Shown here piece by piece: positions 20,618 to 33,023 of a stretch of DNA of 64,000 nucleotides (within the stretch, counting starts at the first letter, position 1; each line of letters opens with the position of its first letter). The stretch comes from an uncultured Erwinia sp. Lineage in GTDB: Bacteria > Pseudomonadota > Gammaproteobacteria > Enterobacterales > Enterobacteriaceae. The position numbers and the translations under genes were made by a program. Location of the stretch: assembly GCA_913775305.1 (NCBI GenBank), contig CAJYIY010000103.1, positions 21,950 through 85,949 on the forward strand, written 5' to 3'. The notes below the pieces were generated by a model that saw nothing but the letters and a program-made list of their open reading frames with translations, did not search any database and was not told the DNA's origin.

Positions 20618-21970
20618 TTACTCAAACAGATTGCGGTGCAGCGCCTGCACCACTTTTTCTGCATCCTGACCTGGCACCAGGAAGCACAGGTTGTAGCTGC
20701 TGGCGCCGTAGCAGATCAGGCGCAGACTGAACGGTTCCAGCACGCTAAAGACGTCTTTGCCCACGCCGCAGGCTTTGGACAACTCGTTACCGATAATCGC
20801 CACCAGCGCCAGATCCTCTTCGACTTCCACACGGCACAGCGAGGAGAGTTCGGTCAGCAGCGCCTGAGTCAGCAGGCTGTCGCCGGTTGAGGTTGAACCG
20901 GTAGTGTCAAGCGTCAGCGCGACGCTCACTTCGGAGGTGGTGATCAGATCGACGGAGATATTGTGGCGCGCCAGAATGTTGAACACCTCGGCAAGGAACC
21001 CACGAGCGTGCAGCATATTCAGGCTGTTCAGCGTCAGCAGGGTCTGCCTGCGGCGCAGCGCCAGGGCACGGAACAGCGGTGGATTTTCGGTGGTGTTGCT
21101 CACCATGGTGCCGCCTGCGGACGGATCCTTGCTCGAACCAACAAACACCGGAATACCGCAACGAACGGCCGGCAGCAGCGTGGCCGGATGCAGAATTTTA
21201 GCCCCGAAGGTTGCCATTTCGGCGGCTTCTTCGAAGGTAATCACATCGATGCGTTTGGCGGCAGGCACCACGCGCGGGTCGGTGGTATAAATGCCCGGTA
21301 CGTCGGTCCAGATATCAACGCGACCTGCCTGCAGGGCTTCGGCCAGCAGCGCAGCGGTGTAATCACTGCCGCCGCGGCCGAGGGTGGTGGTACGGCCTTT
21401 GGCTTCGCTACCGATAAAGCCCTGAGTCACGATCAGCGCTTCGCTGATACGTGGCTTGAGCTGTGCGGTTGCGAGCTCAGCCAGCGTTGCCACGTCGGGT
21501 TCGGCACGACCAAAACGATCGGTGGTGCGCATCACTTTACGCACGTCAAACCACTGAGCGGCAACATCACGCTGACGCAGAATTTCAACGAACAGCAGAG
21601 TAGACATCAGCTCACCGTGGCTGACCAGTTCATCGGTCAGGGCGGCGGACGTTGCCAGCGCGGCGCCTTCGGCCAGCGTGGCAATATTGTCCAGCATGCG
21701 GTCGATCTCTTCACGGATCACCTTGCTCTGCTTCAGTTCATCAAGAATGGCGTACTGAATACGACGAATATTGTCCAGCAGAGCGGCGCGCTGCTCCAGC
21801 GGCTGGCCTTCAGCCAGAGATACGAGCAGATTGGTGACGCCCGCAGAAGCGGAAAGGACCACCAGACGAACATCAGGATTGGACAACACCACATCGGCAC
21901 TGCGGTTCATAGCGGCGAAGTCGGCAACGCTGGTGCCACCAAATTTCGCTACGATTAAATTCTGGGACAT
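20618..21970 (-). CDS. lysC: lysine-sensitive aspartokinase III LysC
   Basis: LysC phosphorylates L-aspartate to aspartyl phosphate, the first step of lysine and threonine synthesis, and is feedback-inhibited by lysine. The 450-residue protein (E. coli 449) has the aspartokinase motif VAKFGGTS at residues 7-14 and C-terminal ACT-domain sequence (for example LLTLNSLNMLHARGFLAEVF near 310). A lysine riboswitch lies in the leader. It works upstream of Asd, which is also encoded in this window at 4475. Confidence 0.97.
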   Translation of the reverse strand: MSQNLIVAKFGGTSVADFAAMNRSADVVLSNPDVRLVVLSASAGVTNLLVSLAEGQPLEQRAALLDNIRRIQYAILDELKQSKVIREEIDRMLDNIATLAEGAALATSAALTDELVSHGELMSTLLFVEILRQRDVAAQWFDVRKVMRTTDRFGRAEPDVATLAELATAQLKPRISEALIVTQGFIGSEAKGRTTTLGRGGSDYTAALLAEALQAGRVDIWTDVPGIYTTDPRVVPAAKRIDVITFEEAAEMATFGAKILHPATLLPAVRCGIPVFVGSSKDPSAGGTMVSNTTENPPLFRALALRRRQTLLTLNSLNMLHARGFLAEVFNILARHNISVDLITTSEVSVALTLDTTGSTSTGDSLLTQALLTELSSLCRVEVEEDLALVAIIGNELSKACGVGKDVFSVLEPFSLRLICYGASSYNLCFLVPGQDAEKVVQALHRNLFE

Positions 21971-22104
21971 GACTATGACTACCTCGTGTCAGGTTTTATC
22001 TTTCAGCCTTGGCACAAGGAAAGAGCAGAAACGGGTCAGACGTAGAAGGGATAACTACGAGTCACCCAGAAGCGCTCCACCTTGCGGCACGTTCGACTGC
22101 GAAC

Positions 22105-22275
22105 GTTCCAGGTGACAACTCAGAGGATTCAGCCCCTGCAGTCGATACGCCCCACTCCGCGTGGTTAATACCTCGGCGTCGCTCCCCCTGATGTGTCATC
22201 AACGGATACGGATCCTCAAACACACTGCCTGGGCGACGCGCCTCTTCTGGCTTGCGCGCACATGCACGCGTTAAT
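22105..22275 (-). promoter_or_regulatory. lysine riboswitch (L box) upstream of lysC
   Basis: Read on the minus strand, the lysC leader shows the ordered conserved blocks of the lysine aptamer. They are GCCAGAAGAGGCGCG (near 22255-22240), AGGGGGAGCGACGCCGAGGT (near 22195), GGGGCGTATC, and AGGGGCTGAATCCTCTGAG (near 22140-22120). A hairpin with a 7-bp stem (22089-22095 with 22100-22106) follows and is probably part of the expression platform. Lysine binding is expected to reduce lysC expression. The aptamer edges are estimated. Confidence 0.9.
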
Positions 22276-24289
<2,014 letters not shown>

Positions 24290-24302
24290 TTTATCCCGAC
24301 CA

Positions 24303-24335
24303 GAAAAAAACCCCCGGCATACGGGGGTTTTTTTA
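24303..24335 (+). terminator. rho-independent terminator after pgi
   Basis: A 9-bp stem (24308-24316 with 24322-24330) continues into a T7 run, 14 bases after the pgi stop. Confidence 0.9.
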
Positions 24336-24840
24336 TTGTCTGTTCAACGGTGACTGACTTCAGCGTTCGTTGCCGTTTCTTCCTCTGCCAAGGCGGCTAT
24401 TCCATTCTTTACCTGTCTTTCACCCTGAGGTTTTTCCTGAAATCAGCGAAAGTTCACCCCGAAAGGATGAGATTAATCCTAAAAAAAAGGTATAAGAATC
24501 GATTATTTTACTGAATTACATAAGAAAAAATAACAATAACATCATGATTTAAAACATTTTTGTTTCTAATTATTGTGCCGGAAAACAGGATGTTACAACG
24601 CCAGTCTGTTTTATCGGTATAATGCTGATTTTTGGTACAAATTAGCATTTTATTCTATAAAACATGTTTGATAATATGTCGATAAATTAAAAATATCTTT
24701 TTAATAGTAAAAGAAGTGTAAAAAACTATTTTTTCAATAACTGGAAGGGGCGCTGATTTCTGGGTGTGTTTTCCCCATAATGAAGTTGCCAGGAACCATC
24801 CAGGCCCTGGTATCCATTCATTTACTGAAGGGAAAGTGTA
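24336..24840 (+). other. long AT-rich control region upstream of yjbEFGH
   Basis: About 500 AT-rich bases contain no credible gene. The sequence TAAGAATCGATTAT at 24493-24506 resembles one half of an RcsAB box, and yjbEFGH is Rcs-controlled in E. coli, but the match is partial. The length and composition suggest a complex, silenced promoter. Confidence 0.4.
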
Positions 24841-25110
24841 ATGAAAAAAGTCTTATGTGCTACTGCAGCCATACTGTACTTAGCAAGCTCCGCTGCTTTC
24901 GCCGCTCCTGGTGATGTGGCGACCACAACCACGGCCAGTACCACCACTGGCTCTGCTGCTGGCGATAACGCAGCCGGACTCTCTTCCGGTGCGTCTACTG
25001 CTATCGGTGTCGGTGCGGTTGCTGTGTTAGCAGGTGTTGCGCTGGCATCAGCAGGCGGCGGCGATGGTTCCAACACCGGGACCACCACCACCACCAGCAC
25101 CACTCGCTAA
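24841..25110 (+). CDS. yjbE: YjbE, small secreted protein of the yjb exopolysaccharide operon
   Basis: This 89-residue protein has a Sec signal peptide (about residues 1-22, ending AFA), then a threonine- and alanine-rich stretch (ATTTTASTTTGSAAG), a hydrophobic glycine/alanine segment (IGVGAVAVLAGVALASAGG), and a terminal GGDGSNTGTTTTTSTTR that is nearly identical to E. coli YjbE. Its function is unknown. It leads the four-gene operon linked to extracellular polysaccharide production. A stem-loop follows it, so it is probably made in excess over YjbF-H. Confidence 0.9.
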   Translation: MKKVLCATAAILYLASSAAFAAPGDVATTTTASTTTGSAAGDNAAGLSSGASTAIGVGAVAVLAGVALASAGGGDGSNTGTTTTTSTTR

Positions 25111-25125
25111 GTATCAACATTAAAC

Positions 25126-25153
25126 ATAACCACACGTGAGTGTGGTTATTTTC
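25126..25153 (+). terminator. attenuator-like hairpin between yjbE and yjbF
   Basis: A perfect 9-bp stem (ATAACCACA 25126-25134 with TGTGGTTAT 25141-25149) is followed by TTTC. It is inside the operon, so partial termination or 3'-end protection of a short yjbE transcript is likely. Confidence 0.65.
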
Positions 25154-25185
25154 AAACTGCTTTCTTAAGCTCAGGGATTCCACAG

Positions 25186-25833
25186 GTGCGAAACCTACCA
25201 TTGCTGCTGCTTTGCCTGTTACTTCAGGCCTGTACACAAACTCAAAAGGGATTGGGTGAAACCTTAAAGCTGGCCTTTCTCGGCGAAGACGACATCCAGT
25301 TAACCAATCAACAAATCGCCAATATTCCCTACGCCAGCATGTATCTGCGCCTTAACGGCGGTCAGCAGATTTTCGTGGTGATGGGCTTTAGCGAAGAGGG
25401 TCAGCAGAAATGGATCACCCAGGATCGATCCACGGTGGTAACGCAAAGCGGCCGTCTGGTGAAAACCCTGGGCCTGGCAGATAACCTGAATGAGGTGAGC
25501 AATCTGCAGCAGGATCCGCTGCGTGATGCGCTGCGCCTGACGGATGGCTCAAGCTGGACACGCGTGCTCAGCTGGACGGAAAAAGGTCAGCTGCGCACCG
25601 GTACCGCGGTCTCTCATTTCACCCGCCAGCAGGATGAAGTCCTGCAGCTGGCCGGCCGTCAGGTTGCCTGCCGCGTCTGGCAGGAAGAGGTCGAGCTGAA
25701 GGAAACCGGAAAAACCTGGCGCAACACTTTCTGGGTTGATACGTCCAGCGGACAGGTACGCCAAGCCGTACAAATGCTGGGAGCGGACTACTTCCCTGTG
25801 GCAATCACTATTCTGAAGCCTGCGAAATCATGA
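25186..25833 (+). CDS. yjbF: YjbF, lipoprotein of the yjb exopolysaccharide operon (GTG start)
   Basis: The protein has 215 residues (E. coli 212) and starts with GTG. It opens with a lipoprotein signal peptide whose lipobox is LLQAC, giving Cys16 as the lipidated residue. The rest is a YjbF/GfcB-type domain, related to the group 4 capsule protein GfcB. It is expected to be anchored to the outer membrane on the periplasmic side. It overlaps yjbG by four bases (ATGA), so the two are translationally coupled. Confidence 0.9.
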   Translation: MRNLPLLLLCLLLQACTQTQKGLGETLKLAFLGEDDIQLTNQQIANIPYASMYLRLNGGQQIFVVMGFSEEGQQKWITQDRSTVVTQSGRLVKTLGLADNLNEVSNLQQDPLRDALRLTDGSSWTRVLSWTEKGQLRTGTAVSHFTRQQDEVLQLAGRQVACRVWQEEVELKETGKTWRNTFWVDTSSGQVRQAVQMLGADYFPVAITILKPAKS

Positions 25834-26585
25834 AAAAAATCACAACTCTTCTCGCAGGGATAGTGGCATCGCTGTCGCTGCAGGCACTGGCGGACAGCCA
25901 GGTCACGGTGTTTTACCCGGGGCAGTCGCAAACTGCCGTTGTCAGTCATGCACAAAATCTGGCACAGCTGGTGGCCAGCCCGGCGCTTCAGGGAAAAACC
26001 TGGTGGCCCGGTACGGTCATCAGTGAAAAGCTGGCCACGGCGGTGGCGCTTCGACAGCAGCAGGAAGTGGTTGCACGCCTACAGGTGTGGCGAGATACCC
26101 TGCGCAGCGATAACGATCTGGCAGAAGCGGCGGTGGTCGAGAATGTCCGCCAGCAGATTGCCGCGCTGAAGGTCACCGGGCGCCAGCGGGTGAACCTCGA
26201 TCCTGACTGGGTACGAACCCGGCCGGAGGCCAATCGCCGACTGGCAGGGGAATACAGCGTTTACACCGTGGCAAAACCGACCTCGGTCAGGCTGGCCGGT
26301 GCCGTTGATGGTGCGGGTACCACGCCGTGGGTTGCCGGACGGCCGGTAGCTGATTACCTCGACTCACGCGCGCATCAAAGCGGCGCCGATCGTAATGTGG
26401 CGCAGGTTATCTCCCCAGCGGGTGACGTGACCGAGGTTCCCGTTGCCTACTGGAATCGTCGCCACGTCGAGCTGGAGGCGGGCAGCACCATCTTTATTGG
26501 TTTCTCATCCTGGGCGCTGCCGAGCGACCTTGCCGACCTTAACCAGCAGATCGTTTCTGTATTGACGCACCGGATCCCTGACTGA
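25830..26585 (+). CDS. yjbG: YjbG, periplasmic protein of the yjb operon (GfcC-like)
   Basis: This 251-residue protein has a Sec signal peptide (cleavage probably after LQALA, residue 21). It resembles E. coli YjbG and the capsule protein GfcC, a periplasmic protein with two beta-grasp domains thought to act in polysaccharide export. Coupled starts and stops (ATGA with yjbF, TGATG with yjbH) indicate coordinated synthesis. Its enzymatic activity, if any, is unknown. Confidence 0.9.
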   Translation: MKKITTLLAGIVASLSLQALADSQVTVFYPGQSQTAVVSHAQNLAQLVASPALQGKTWWPGTVISEKLATAVALRQQQEVVARLQVWRDTLRSDNDLAEAAVVENVRQQIAALKVTGRQRVNLDPDWVRTRPEANRRLAGEYSVYTVAKPTSVRLAGAVDGAGTTPWVAGRPVADYLDSRAHQSGADRNVAQVISPAGDVTEVPVAYWNRRHVELEAGSTIFIGFSSWALPSDLADLNQQIVSVLTHRIPD

Positions 26586-28678
26586 TGAAAAAACGTTATC
26601 TTCTCAGCCTGCTTTCACTTTCCGTTGCCTGTGCCTGCCAGGTTCAGGCGGCTTCCTATCCCGAACCGGTTGGACCCTCACAGTCCGACTTCGGCGGTAT
26701 TGGCCTGCTACAGGTGCCAACGGCGCGTATGGCAAAAGAGGGCGAATTCAGCCTGAACTACCGCTACAACGACCAGTACCGTTTTTATTCCACCTCGTTA
26801 CAGCTGTTCCCGTGGCTGGAAACGACCATTCGCTATACCGATGTTCGTACCCGTAAATACAGCTCATTTGAAGATTTCAGCGGCAACCAAACCTATAAAG
26901 ATAAAGCCTTCGATCTGAAACTGCGCCTGTGGGAAGAGGGATTCTGGCTGCCGGAAGTGTCGATCGGCAAACGGGATATCGGGGGAACCGGCCTGTTCGA
27001 CAGCGAATATCTGGTGGGTACCAAGGCCTGGGGGCCGTTTGATTTCACCCTCGGCGTTGGCTGGGGCTATCTCGGCAACAGCGGTAACGTGACGAACCCG
27101 TTCTGTAAAGCCAGTGAAAAGTACTGCTACCGTTCCGAAGGCAATCGTAAAGCGGGATCGTTAAGCCTGGGCGATTCCTTTAAAGGCCCGATGGCGGTCT
27201 TCGGCGGGATTGAATATCAGACGCCGTGGCAGCCGCTGCGCCTGAAAATGGAATATGAAGGTAACGACTATCAGGGCGACTTTGCCGGCAAGCTGGATCA
27301 GAAAAGCAAGGTTAACGTCGGGGCTATCTACCGTATTACCGACTGGGCGGACGTTAACGTCAGCTACGAGCGCGGCAATACCTTCATGGCCGGCTTCACC
27401 CTGCGTACCAACTTTAACGAGCTGACCCAGCCGCAGCTGGATGCGCCGAAAAAAGCCTACGATCCGCAGCCGCAGGGCCGTTTCCTCGACTCCACGGTGA
27501 CCGCCAATCAGCTGACCGACCTGAAATACAATGCCGGGTTTGAAGCACCGCATATTCAGCTGAAGGGCGATACCCTGTACGCCAGCGGCGAGCAGACCCG
27601 GTATCGTGACAATCAAAAAGCGGTGGATCGCGCCAACGTTATCCTGGCCAATCATCTGCCATCAGGCGTAAAAACGATTGAGCTGACCGAAGAGCGCTAT
27701 CACATGCCTCAGGTGACCACAAAAACTGACGTTGCCAGCCTGCAGCGCCAGCTGGAAGGCTATCCGCTGGGGCATGAAGAGACGCTGCAGCAGCAGCGGA
27801 TCAACCCGGTTACGCCGGAGCACACCGAGCAGGGCTACTACATTGACGGTCGTCGCTTCGACTACAGCCTGTCGCCGGTGCTTAACCAGTCGTTTGGTGG
27901 CCCGGAAAACTTCTACATGTATCAGATCGGGGTTTCGGCCGGGGCGAACCTGTGGGTCACCGACCACCTGGTGCTTGACGGCAGCCTCTTCTTTAACGTG
28001 TTGAATAACTACAATAAATTTAACTATACCAATTCGCCGGGCGACTCCACGCTACCTCGCGTTCGTACGCAAATTCGTGAATATGTCGAGAACGACGTTT
28101 ACGTGAACAACCTGCAGGCGAACTACATGCACTACCTGGGCGGTGATTTCTACGGCCAGGTATACGGTGGTTATCTGGAGACCATGTTCGGCGGAGCCGG
28201 TGGTGAACTGCTTTATCGCCCGCTGGATTCCAGCTGGGCGGTGGGTGTGGATGCCAACTACGTCAAGCAGCGTGACTGGAACAACATGATGAAGTTCACC
28301 GACTACAGCGCGAAAGTCGGCAACCTCACCGTTTACTGGCAGCCAACGTTTATGGATCAGGTGCTGGTAAAAGCCAGCGTGGGGCAGTACCTCGCCGAGG
28401 ATAAAGGCGTGACGCTGGACGTCTCGAAACAGTTCGACAGCGGCGTCAGAGCGGGCGTATACGCAACGAAAACTAACGTCTCGTCAGAAGACTACGGTGA
28501 GGGTGATTTCACTAAGGGCTTCTACATCTCGGTGCCGATGGATCTGTTCAGCATCCGTCCAACCCGCAGCCGCGCGAATATCAACTGGACACCGTTGACG
28601 CGTGATGGCGGCCAGCAGCTGGGACGTAAGTACGAGCTGTATAATATGACCACCGATCGCGATCGCAACTTCCGCTAA
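26585..28678 (+). CDS. yjbH: YjbH, outer-membrane protein of the yjb operon (GfcD-like)
   Basis: The 697-residue protein (E. coli 698) has a signal peptide (residues 1-22, ending VQA) and long beta-strand-rich sequence with alternating aromatic residues, typical of a large outer-membrane barrel. The conserved N-terminal phrase [19 protein letters not shown] is characteristic of the YjbH/GfcD family. Its likely role is export or surface retention of the operon's polysaccharide. It overlaps the yjbG stop by one base, and a terminator follows. Confidence 0.92.
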   Translation: MKKRYLLSLLSLSVACACQVQAASYPEPVGPSQSDFGGIGLLQVPTARMAKEGEFSLNYRYNDQYRFYSTSLQLFPWLETTIRYTDVRTRKYSSFEDFSGNQTYKDKAFDLKLRLWEEGFWLPEVSIGKRDIGGTGLFDSEYLVGTKAWGPFDFTLGVGWGYLGNSGNVTNPFCKASEKYCYRSEGNRKAGSLSLGDSFKGPMAVFGGIEYQTPWQPLRLKMEYEGNDYQGDFAGKLDQKSKVNVGAIYRITDWADVNVSYERGNTFMAGFTLRTNFNELTQPQLDAPKKAYDPQPQGRFLDSTVTANQLTDLKYNAGFEAPHIQLKGDTLYASGEQTRYRDNQKAVDRANVILANHLPSGVKTIELTEERYHMPQVTTKTDVASLQRQLEGYPLGHEETLQQQRINPVTPEHTEQGYYIDGRRFDYSLSPVLNQSFGGPENFYMYQIGVSAGANLWVTDHLVLDGSLFFNVLNNYNKFNYTNSPGDSTLPRVRTQIREYVENDVYVNNLQANYMHYLGGDFYGQVYGGYLETMFGGAGGELLYRPLDSSWAVGVDANYVKQRDWNNMMKFTDYSAKVGNLTVYWQPTFMDQVLVKASVGQYLAEDKGVTLDVSKQFDSGVRAGVYATKTNVSSEDYGEGDFTKGFYISVPMDLFSIRPTRSRANINWTPLTRDGGQQLGRKYELYNMTTDRDRNFR

Positions 28679-28699
28679 CTGCACTCGCTGACATCTGAG

Positions 28700-28726
28700 G
28701 GGCCGATTTTCGGCCCTTTTTCTTTG
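28700..28726 (+). terminator. terminator of the yjbEFGH operon
   Basis: A 7-bp stem (28700-28706 with 28710-28716) with a TTT loop is followed by TTTTTCTTT. Confidence 0.85.
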
Positions 28727-28767
28727 CAGGAATATCGGCCTGTTTCTTAATCCAGAATTCCCTGTCT

Positions 28768-28783
28768 TGTGATCTGCATCACA
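28768..28783 (+). promoter_or_regulatory. CRP site upstream of psiE
   Basis: TGTGATCTGCATCACA is a perfect TGTGA-N6-TCACA CRP dyad, ending 61 bases upstream of the psiE start. E. coli psiE is controlled by cAMP-CRP and PhoB; I see no convincing Pho box here. Confidence 0.85.
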
Positions 28784-28844
28784 CTAAAGCATAGTGTTGT
28801 CTGTCGGTAAGCCCGACAAATAACAATCATTTAGAGGTGTGAAC

Positions 28845-29261
28845 ATGAATACCCCCGTACGTAAAAATCCGGCCAATCGTCTGGCCTTTATTCTGCAGAT
28901 GGTGCTGAACGCAGGCCTGATTGCGCTGGCCTGTATCCTGGTGATCTTTCTTGGCAAAGAGACGATACACCTGGCGAACGTGCTGCTGAACACCGGGGAG
29001 CAGGCGTCGTCCTATCTGCTGATTGAAGGCATCGTGATTTATTTTCTCTATTTCGAGTTTATCGCGCTGATCGTCAAATACTTCCAGTCTGGCTACCACT
29101 TCCCGCTGCGCTACTTTGTCTATATCGGCATCACCGCGATTATCCGCCTGATCATCGTCGACCATAAAAATCCGTTCGATACCCTGGCCTACAGCCTGGC
29201 CATTCTGATCCTGGTGATCACCCTGTGGCTGGCAAACAGCAATCGCCTGAAGCGCGAATAA
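28845..29261 (+). CDS. psiE: phosphate-starvation-inducible membrane protein PsiE
   Basis: PsiE is a small inner-membrane protein of unknown biochemical function, induced by phosphate starvation in E. coli. The sequence has four hydrophobic helices, and the central block [18 protein letters not shown] is nearly identical to E. coli PsiE. I chose ATG 28845 (138 residues) because AGAGG lies seven bases before it; a GTG two codons upstream is less likely. It converges on malG. Confidence 0.93.
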   Translation: MNTPVRKNPANRLAFILQMVLNAGLIALACILVIFLGKETIHLANVLLNTGEQASSYLLIEGIVIYFLYFEFIALIVKYFQSGYHFPLRYFVYIGITAIIRLIIVDHKNPFDTLAYSLAILILVITLWLANSNRLKRE

Positions 29262-29290
29262 AAAAACAGGCGGCCATCGGGCCGCCTGAA
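29262..29290 (-). terminator. terminator of malEFG
   Basis: A 9-bp stem (29267-29275 with 29280-29288) has a TTTTTT tail on the minus strand, placing the terminator just beyond malG. The plus strand lacks a T-run. Confidence 0.85.
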
Positions 29291-29339
29291 ACACAGGATA
29301 TAACGAAGTAACAACAGCAGCAGTAACCAATAAATCGAA

Positions 29340-30230
29340 CTAGCCCTTCACGCCTCCGGCGGTTAAACCGTTCACCAGCCAGCGTTGAGCGATAATAAAT
29401 ACCAGAGTAATCGGCAGCGCTGACAGCACGGCAGCAGCGGCAAAATCCCCCCACAAATAGTTCTGCGGATTAAGATACTGCTGCATCCCTACCGCCAGCG
29501 TGTAGCTGTTAACATCGCGCAGCAGCAGCGAAGCCACCGGTACCTCAGTGACCGCCGCGATAAACGACAGAATAAACACCACCGCCAGAATCGGCACCGA
29601 CAGCGGCAACAGGATCAGCCGGAATGCCTGCCACGGCGTGGCACCATCCAGCGCGGCCGCCTCTTCCAGCGAACCGTCTATCGTTTCGAAGTAGCCTTTT
29701 ATCGTCCAGACGTGCAGGGCAATGCCGCCGAGATAGGCGAAAATCAGCCCCGCATGCGTATTCAGGCCGATAAACGGCAGATACTGTCCCAGTCTGTCAA
29801 ACAGCGCATAAAGCGCCACCAGCGACAGCACCGCCGGGAACATCTGGAAAATCAGCATCCCTTTCAGCAGACTGGATTTGCCGCGAAAGCGCATGCGGGC
29901 AAAAGCATAGGCGCAGGTGGTGGAGAGGGCGACGATACCCACCGCGCTGATGGCCGCCACTTTAATGGAGTTCCACAGCCACAGCAGCACCGGAAACGGC
30001 GGGGGTGTCACGCTGCCGTTTTCATGCACCACCGGGATGCCGAGCGCCAGCTTCCAGTGATCCCAGGAAATATGTTCCGGCAGCAGTGAGCCGATGGCGT
30101 AGTTGCCCGGACGCAGCGAGATGGCCAGTACCATCAGCAGCGGATACATAATGATGGCCACAAAGCCCAGCAGCAGCAGATGGCTCAGCAGCAGGCGAAG
30201 CTTCTGCGATTTCGGTTGTACGATAGCCAT
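29340..30230 (-). CDS. malG: maltose/maltodextrin ABC permease MalG
   Basis: MalG is one of the two inner-membrane subunits of the MalFGK2 importer. It has 296 residues, as in E. coli, with six transmembrane helices. The EAA loop that docks onto MalK reads [18 protein letters not shown] near residue 190. It is the last gene of malE-malF-malG, with an eight-base gap after malF. Confidence 0.96.
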   Translation of the reverse strand: MAIVQPKSQKLRLLLSHLLLLGFVAIIMYPLLMVLAISLRPGNYAIGSLLPEHISWDHWKLALGIPVVHENGSVTPPPFPVLLWLWNSIKVAAISAVGIVALSTTCAYAFARMRFRGKSSLLKGMLIFQMFPAVLSLVALYALFDRLGQYLPFIGLNTHAGLIFAYLGGIALHVWTIKGYFETIDGSLEEAAALDGATPWQAFRLILLPLSVPILAVVFILSFIAAVTEVPVASLLLRDVNSYTLAVGMQQYLNPQNYLWGDFAAAAVLSALPITLVFIIAQRWLVNGLTAGGVKG

Positions 30231-30238
30231 GTTTTACC

Positions 30239-31771
30239 TCATTCGACTTTGATGCGGGTGGCTTTCAGGTTCAGCACCGCCAGTCCGCCTACCAAAAGGA
30301 AAATCAGCGTGGCGATGGCTGCGGCCAGGCCAAAGTCCTGCCCACCGCCGCCTTCAAAGGCAATGCGCCACGTATAGCTGACCAGCAGGTCGGTATAACC
30401 CGCGGGCGTGGTGGTGCCAAGACGGTCCGGCCCGCCGTTGGTCAGCAGCTGAATCAGCACAAAGTTATTAAAGTTAAAGGCAAAGCTGGCGATCATCAGC
30501 GGCGTCAGCGGCTTCAGCAGCAGCGGCAGCGTGATGCGGAAGAAGTTCTGCACGGTGGTGGCACCGTCCAGCGCCGAAGCCTCGTACAGATCGTCCGGAA
30601 TCGCCTTCAGCAGCCCCATGCACAGGATCATCATGTAGGGGTAGCCAAGCCAGGTATTGACGACCACCAGCATGGTGCGCGCCAGCGTCGGGTCGCTAAA
30701 CCAGGCAGGCTTCAGGCCGAACAGAGCGTTAAGCATGATATTGATTTCGCCGAAGCTCTGGTTAAACAGCCCCTTGAAAATCAGGATTGAGATAAAGGCC
30801 GGTACCGCGTAGGGCAGGATCAGCAGCAGGCGATAAACCGCACGCCCGCGCAAAGCTTCCCACTGCATCAGGCAGGCCAGCACCATTCCCACCGCCGTGG
30901 TCAGGATTACCGTCAGCAGCGAGAACACCAGCGTCCAGATAAAGATGCCGATAAAGGGCTTCTGGATGCCGTCATCGGTCATCACCCGAAGGAAGTTTTT
31001 CCAGCCGATGCTCACCGTGTAGCCGGGGCTGAGTCGATCTCCGCTCCACTGCTGACCGGCATCCTTCGCCTGATAGAAACCAACCTCGTCATTTGGCCAG
31101 TAAACCGTACCGGTTTGCTGATTGGTCAGGCTGCCATCCGCCGCCAGCTTGTACAGCGGTTGCGTGCCGGAGAACTGGCGCAGCGAGCTCATCCGCACGC
31201 TGCTGCCGTCGGGCAGAGTGGCGGTGATCAGTCCCAGCGCCTGGCGGTTTTGTGTCACCACGCGCAGCATGGCGCGCTCACCCGCTGGGGTTGCTGCGCT
31301 CTCTTTCAACGTCAGGGTCTGCGGATTCTTATCATCAAAGCTGAAGGGGGCGGAGAGATAGCCGGGCTTATCGTCGGCAGTCAGCTGCAGCACCCACTGG
31401 TTGCCCTGCGGCCAGAGCGTAAAGTTATAGCGCTCCCCGGCCTGATACTGGCGATCCAGCAGCACCGCCTGCGCCCGTTCAAAGGTCAGCTGGTTAGTGC
31501 TGCTGTAGTTAGTAAAGGCAATGGCGATGGTCGCCGCCAGCGGAAAGAGGACAAACAGCGCCATGCCCGCCAGTCCCGGATAGACATAACGCCAGGCGCT
31601 GGCCCGGCGTTGAGCAAAAATCACCAGCCCGACGCTGAGGACAATCAGCGTCAGCGCGGCGAACAACACTTCACCCTGTGCATACATCAGCACCACGAGG
31701 TAGCCGGTAAACAGCGCAAACAGGGTAACGATCAGCCACTTCAGGCCATGCTTACCGGCAATGTTCGCCAT
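30239..31771 (-). CDS. malF: maltose/maltodextrin ABC permease MalF
   Basis: MalF carries the transmembrane maltose-binding site of the importer. The 510-residue protein (E. coli 514) has N-terminal helices, the large periplasmic loop typical of MalF (about residues 90-275) and a C-terminal six-helix core. The EAA motif is YEASALDGATTVQNFFRITL near residue 400. It lies between malE and malG in one operon. Confidence 0.96.
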   Translation of the reverse strand: MANIAGKHGLKWLIVTLFALFTGYLVVLMYAQGEVLFAALTLIVLSVGLVIFAQRRASAWRYVYPGLAGMALFVLFPLAATIAIAFTNYSSTNQLTFERAQAVLLDRQYQAGERYNFTLWPQGNQWVLQLTADDKPGYLSAPFSFDDKNPQTLTLKESAATPAGERAMLRVVTQNRQALGLITATLPDGSSVRMSSLRQFSGTQPLYKLAADGSLTNQQTGTVYWPNDEVGFYQAKDAGQQWSGDRLSPGYTVSIGWKNFLRVMTDDGIQKPFIGIFIWTLVFSLLTVILTTAVGMVLACLMQWEALRGRAVYRLLLILPYAVPAFISILIFKGLFNQSFGEINIMLNALFGLKPAWFSDPTLARTMLVVVNTWLGYPYMMILCMGLLKAIPDDLYEASALDGATTVQNFFRITLPLLLKPLTPLMIASFAFNFNNFVLIQLLTNGGPDRLGTTTPAGYTDLLVSYTWRIAFEGGGGQDFGLAAAIATLIFLLVGGLAVLNLKATRIKVE

Positions 31772-31826
31772 AGAAATTCCTTACAGCAGCGGCGGGCGCT
31801 TCCGCCCGCCTGACAGACAATGGGGA

Positions 31827-33023
31827 TTATTTAGTGATACGCGCCTGGGCGTCTTTCAGCGCGGCTTCGACCGTCTGACGACCATTGATCGCGTTTAACA
31901 CAGCCGTGCGTTCCGCATACCAGAAGGCGCTCATCTGCGGCACGTTTGGCATCACTTCACCTTTCTGCGAGTTTTCCATGGTGGCAGCAATCTTCGGATC
32001 TTTCGCCAGCTTCTCCTGCATTGACTTCAGCGCTACGGCACCCAGCGGTTTATCGGCATTCACCTTCGCCAGCCCGTCATCGGTCAGCAGGTAGTTTTCC
32101 AGAAATTCCTTCGCCAGCTCTTTATTCGGGCTGGCGGCATTGATGCCCGCACTCAGCACGCCGACGAACGGTTTGGAGGGCTGGCCCTTGAAGGTCGGTA
32201 GCAGGGTGACGCCGTAGTTAATTTTGGCGCTGTCGATATTGCCCCAGGCCCACGGACCGTTAATGGTCATCGCGGTTTCGCCTTTGTTAAAGGCCGCTTC
32301 GGCAATCGCAAAATCCGTATCGGCATTCAGATGCTTGTTCTTAATCAGATCGACGAGGAACTGTAATCCTTCCTGCGAACCTTTATTTGCCACGCCGACA
32401 TCTTTCAGGTCATAGCTGCCGTCCGCACGTTTCTTAAAGGCGTAACCGCCGTTAGCGGCGGTAAGCGGCCAGGTGAAGTACGGTTCCTGGAGGTTAAACA
32501 TGATGGCGCTTTTGCCTTTGGCCTTCATCTGCTTATCCAGCGCCGGGATCTCTTCCCAGGTTTTTGGTGGCTCCGGCAGCAGGTCCTTGTTATAAATCAG
32601 CGACAGCGCTTCAGCGGCGATCGGATAGCCAATCAGCTTGCCGTTATAGCGCACCGCATCCCAGGTGAAGGAATAGAGTTTGTCCTGGAAGGCTTTATCC
32701 GGTGAAACCTCGGCCAGCAGGCCGGACTGGGCATAGCCCCCGAAGCGATCGTGCGCCCAGAAAATGATATCCGGTCCGTCACCGGTAGCTGCTACCTGCG
32801 GGTACTTCTCTTCCAGTTTATCCGGATGCTCAACCGACACTTTGATGCCGGTGTCCTGCTCGAACTTCTTTCCGACTTCTGCCAGGCCATTATAACCCTT
32901 ATCGCCGTTGATCCAGATAACCAGCTTGCCTTCTTCTATCTTTGCCTGCGCCAGCGCAGGGAGTAACAGGCTGGAAAGGGTACACAGCAGCAATGTTTTA
33001 CTCGCTAATCTGAACTTCGCCAT
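31827..33023 (-). CDS. malE: periplasmic maltose-binding protein MalE
   Basis: MalE binds maltose and maltodextrins in the periplasm and delivers them to MalFGK2. From the ATG at 33023 it has 398 residues (E. coli 396), with a signal peptide [20 protein letters not shown] ending in AQA. An upstream in-frame ATG (33095) would add 24 residues that disrupt the signal peptide. The chosen ATG follows AGAGGAACG. The mature start [19 protein letters not shown] is typical of the family. Confidence 0.96.
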   Translation of the reverse strand: MAKFRLASKTLLLCTLSSLLLPALAQAKIEEGKLVIWINGDKGYNGLAEVGKKFEQDTGIKVSVEHPDKLEEKYPQVAATGDGPDIIFWAHDRFGGYAQSGLLAEVSPDKAFQDKLYSFTWDAVRYNGKLIGYPIAAEALSLIYNKDLLPEPPKTWEEIPALDKQMKAKGKSAIMFNLQEPYFTWPLTAANGGYAFKKRADGSYDLKDVGVANKGSQEGLQFLVDLIKNKHLNADTDFAIAEAAFNKGETAMTINGPWAWGNIDSAKINYGVTLLPTFKGQPSKPFVGVLSAGINAASPNKELAKEFLENYLLTDDGLAKVNADKPLGAVALKSMQEKLAKDPKIAATMENSQKGEVMPNVPQMSAFWYAERTAVLNAINGRQTVEAALKDAQARITK

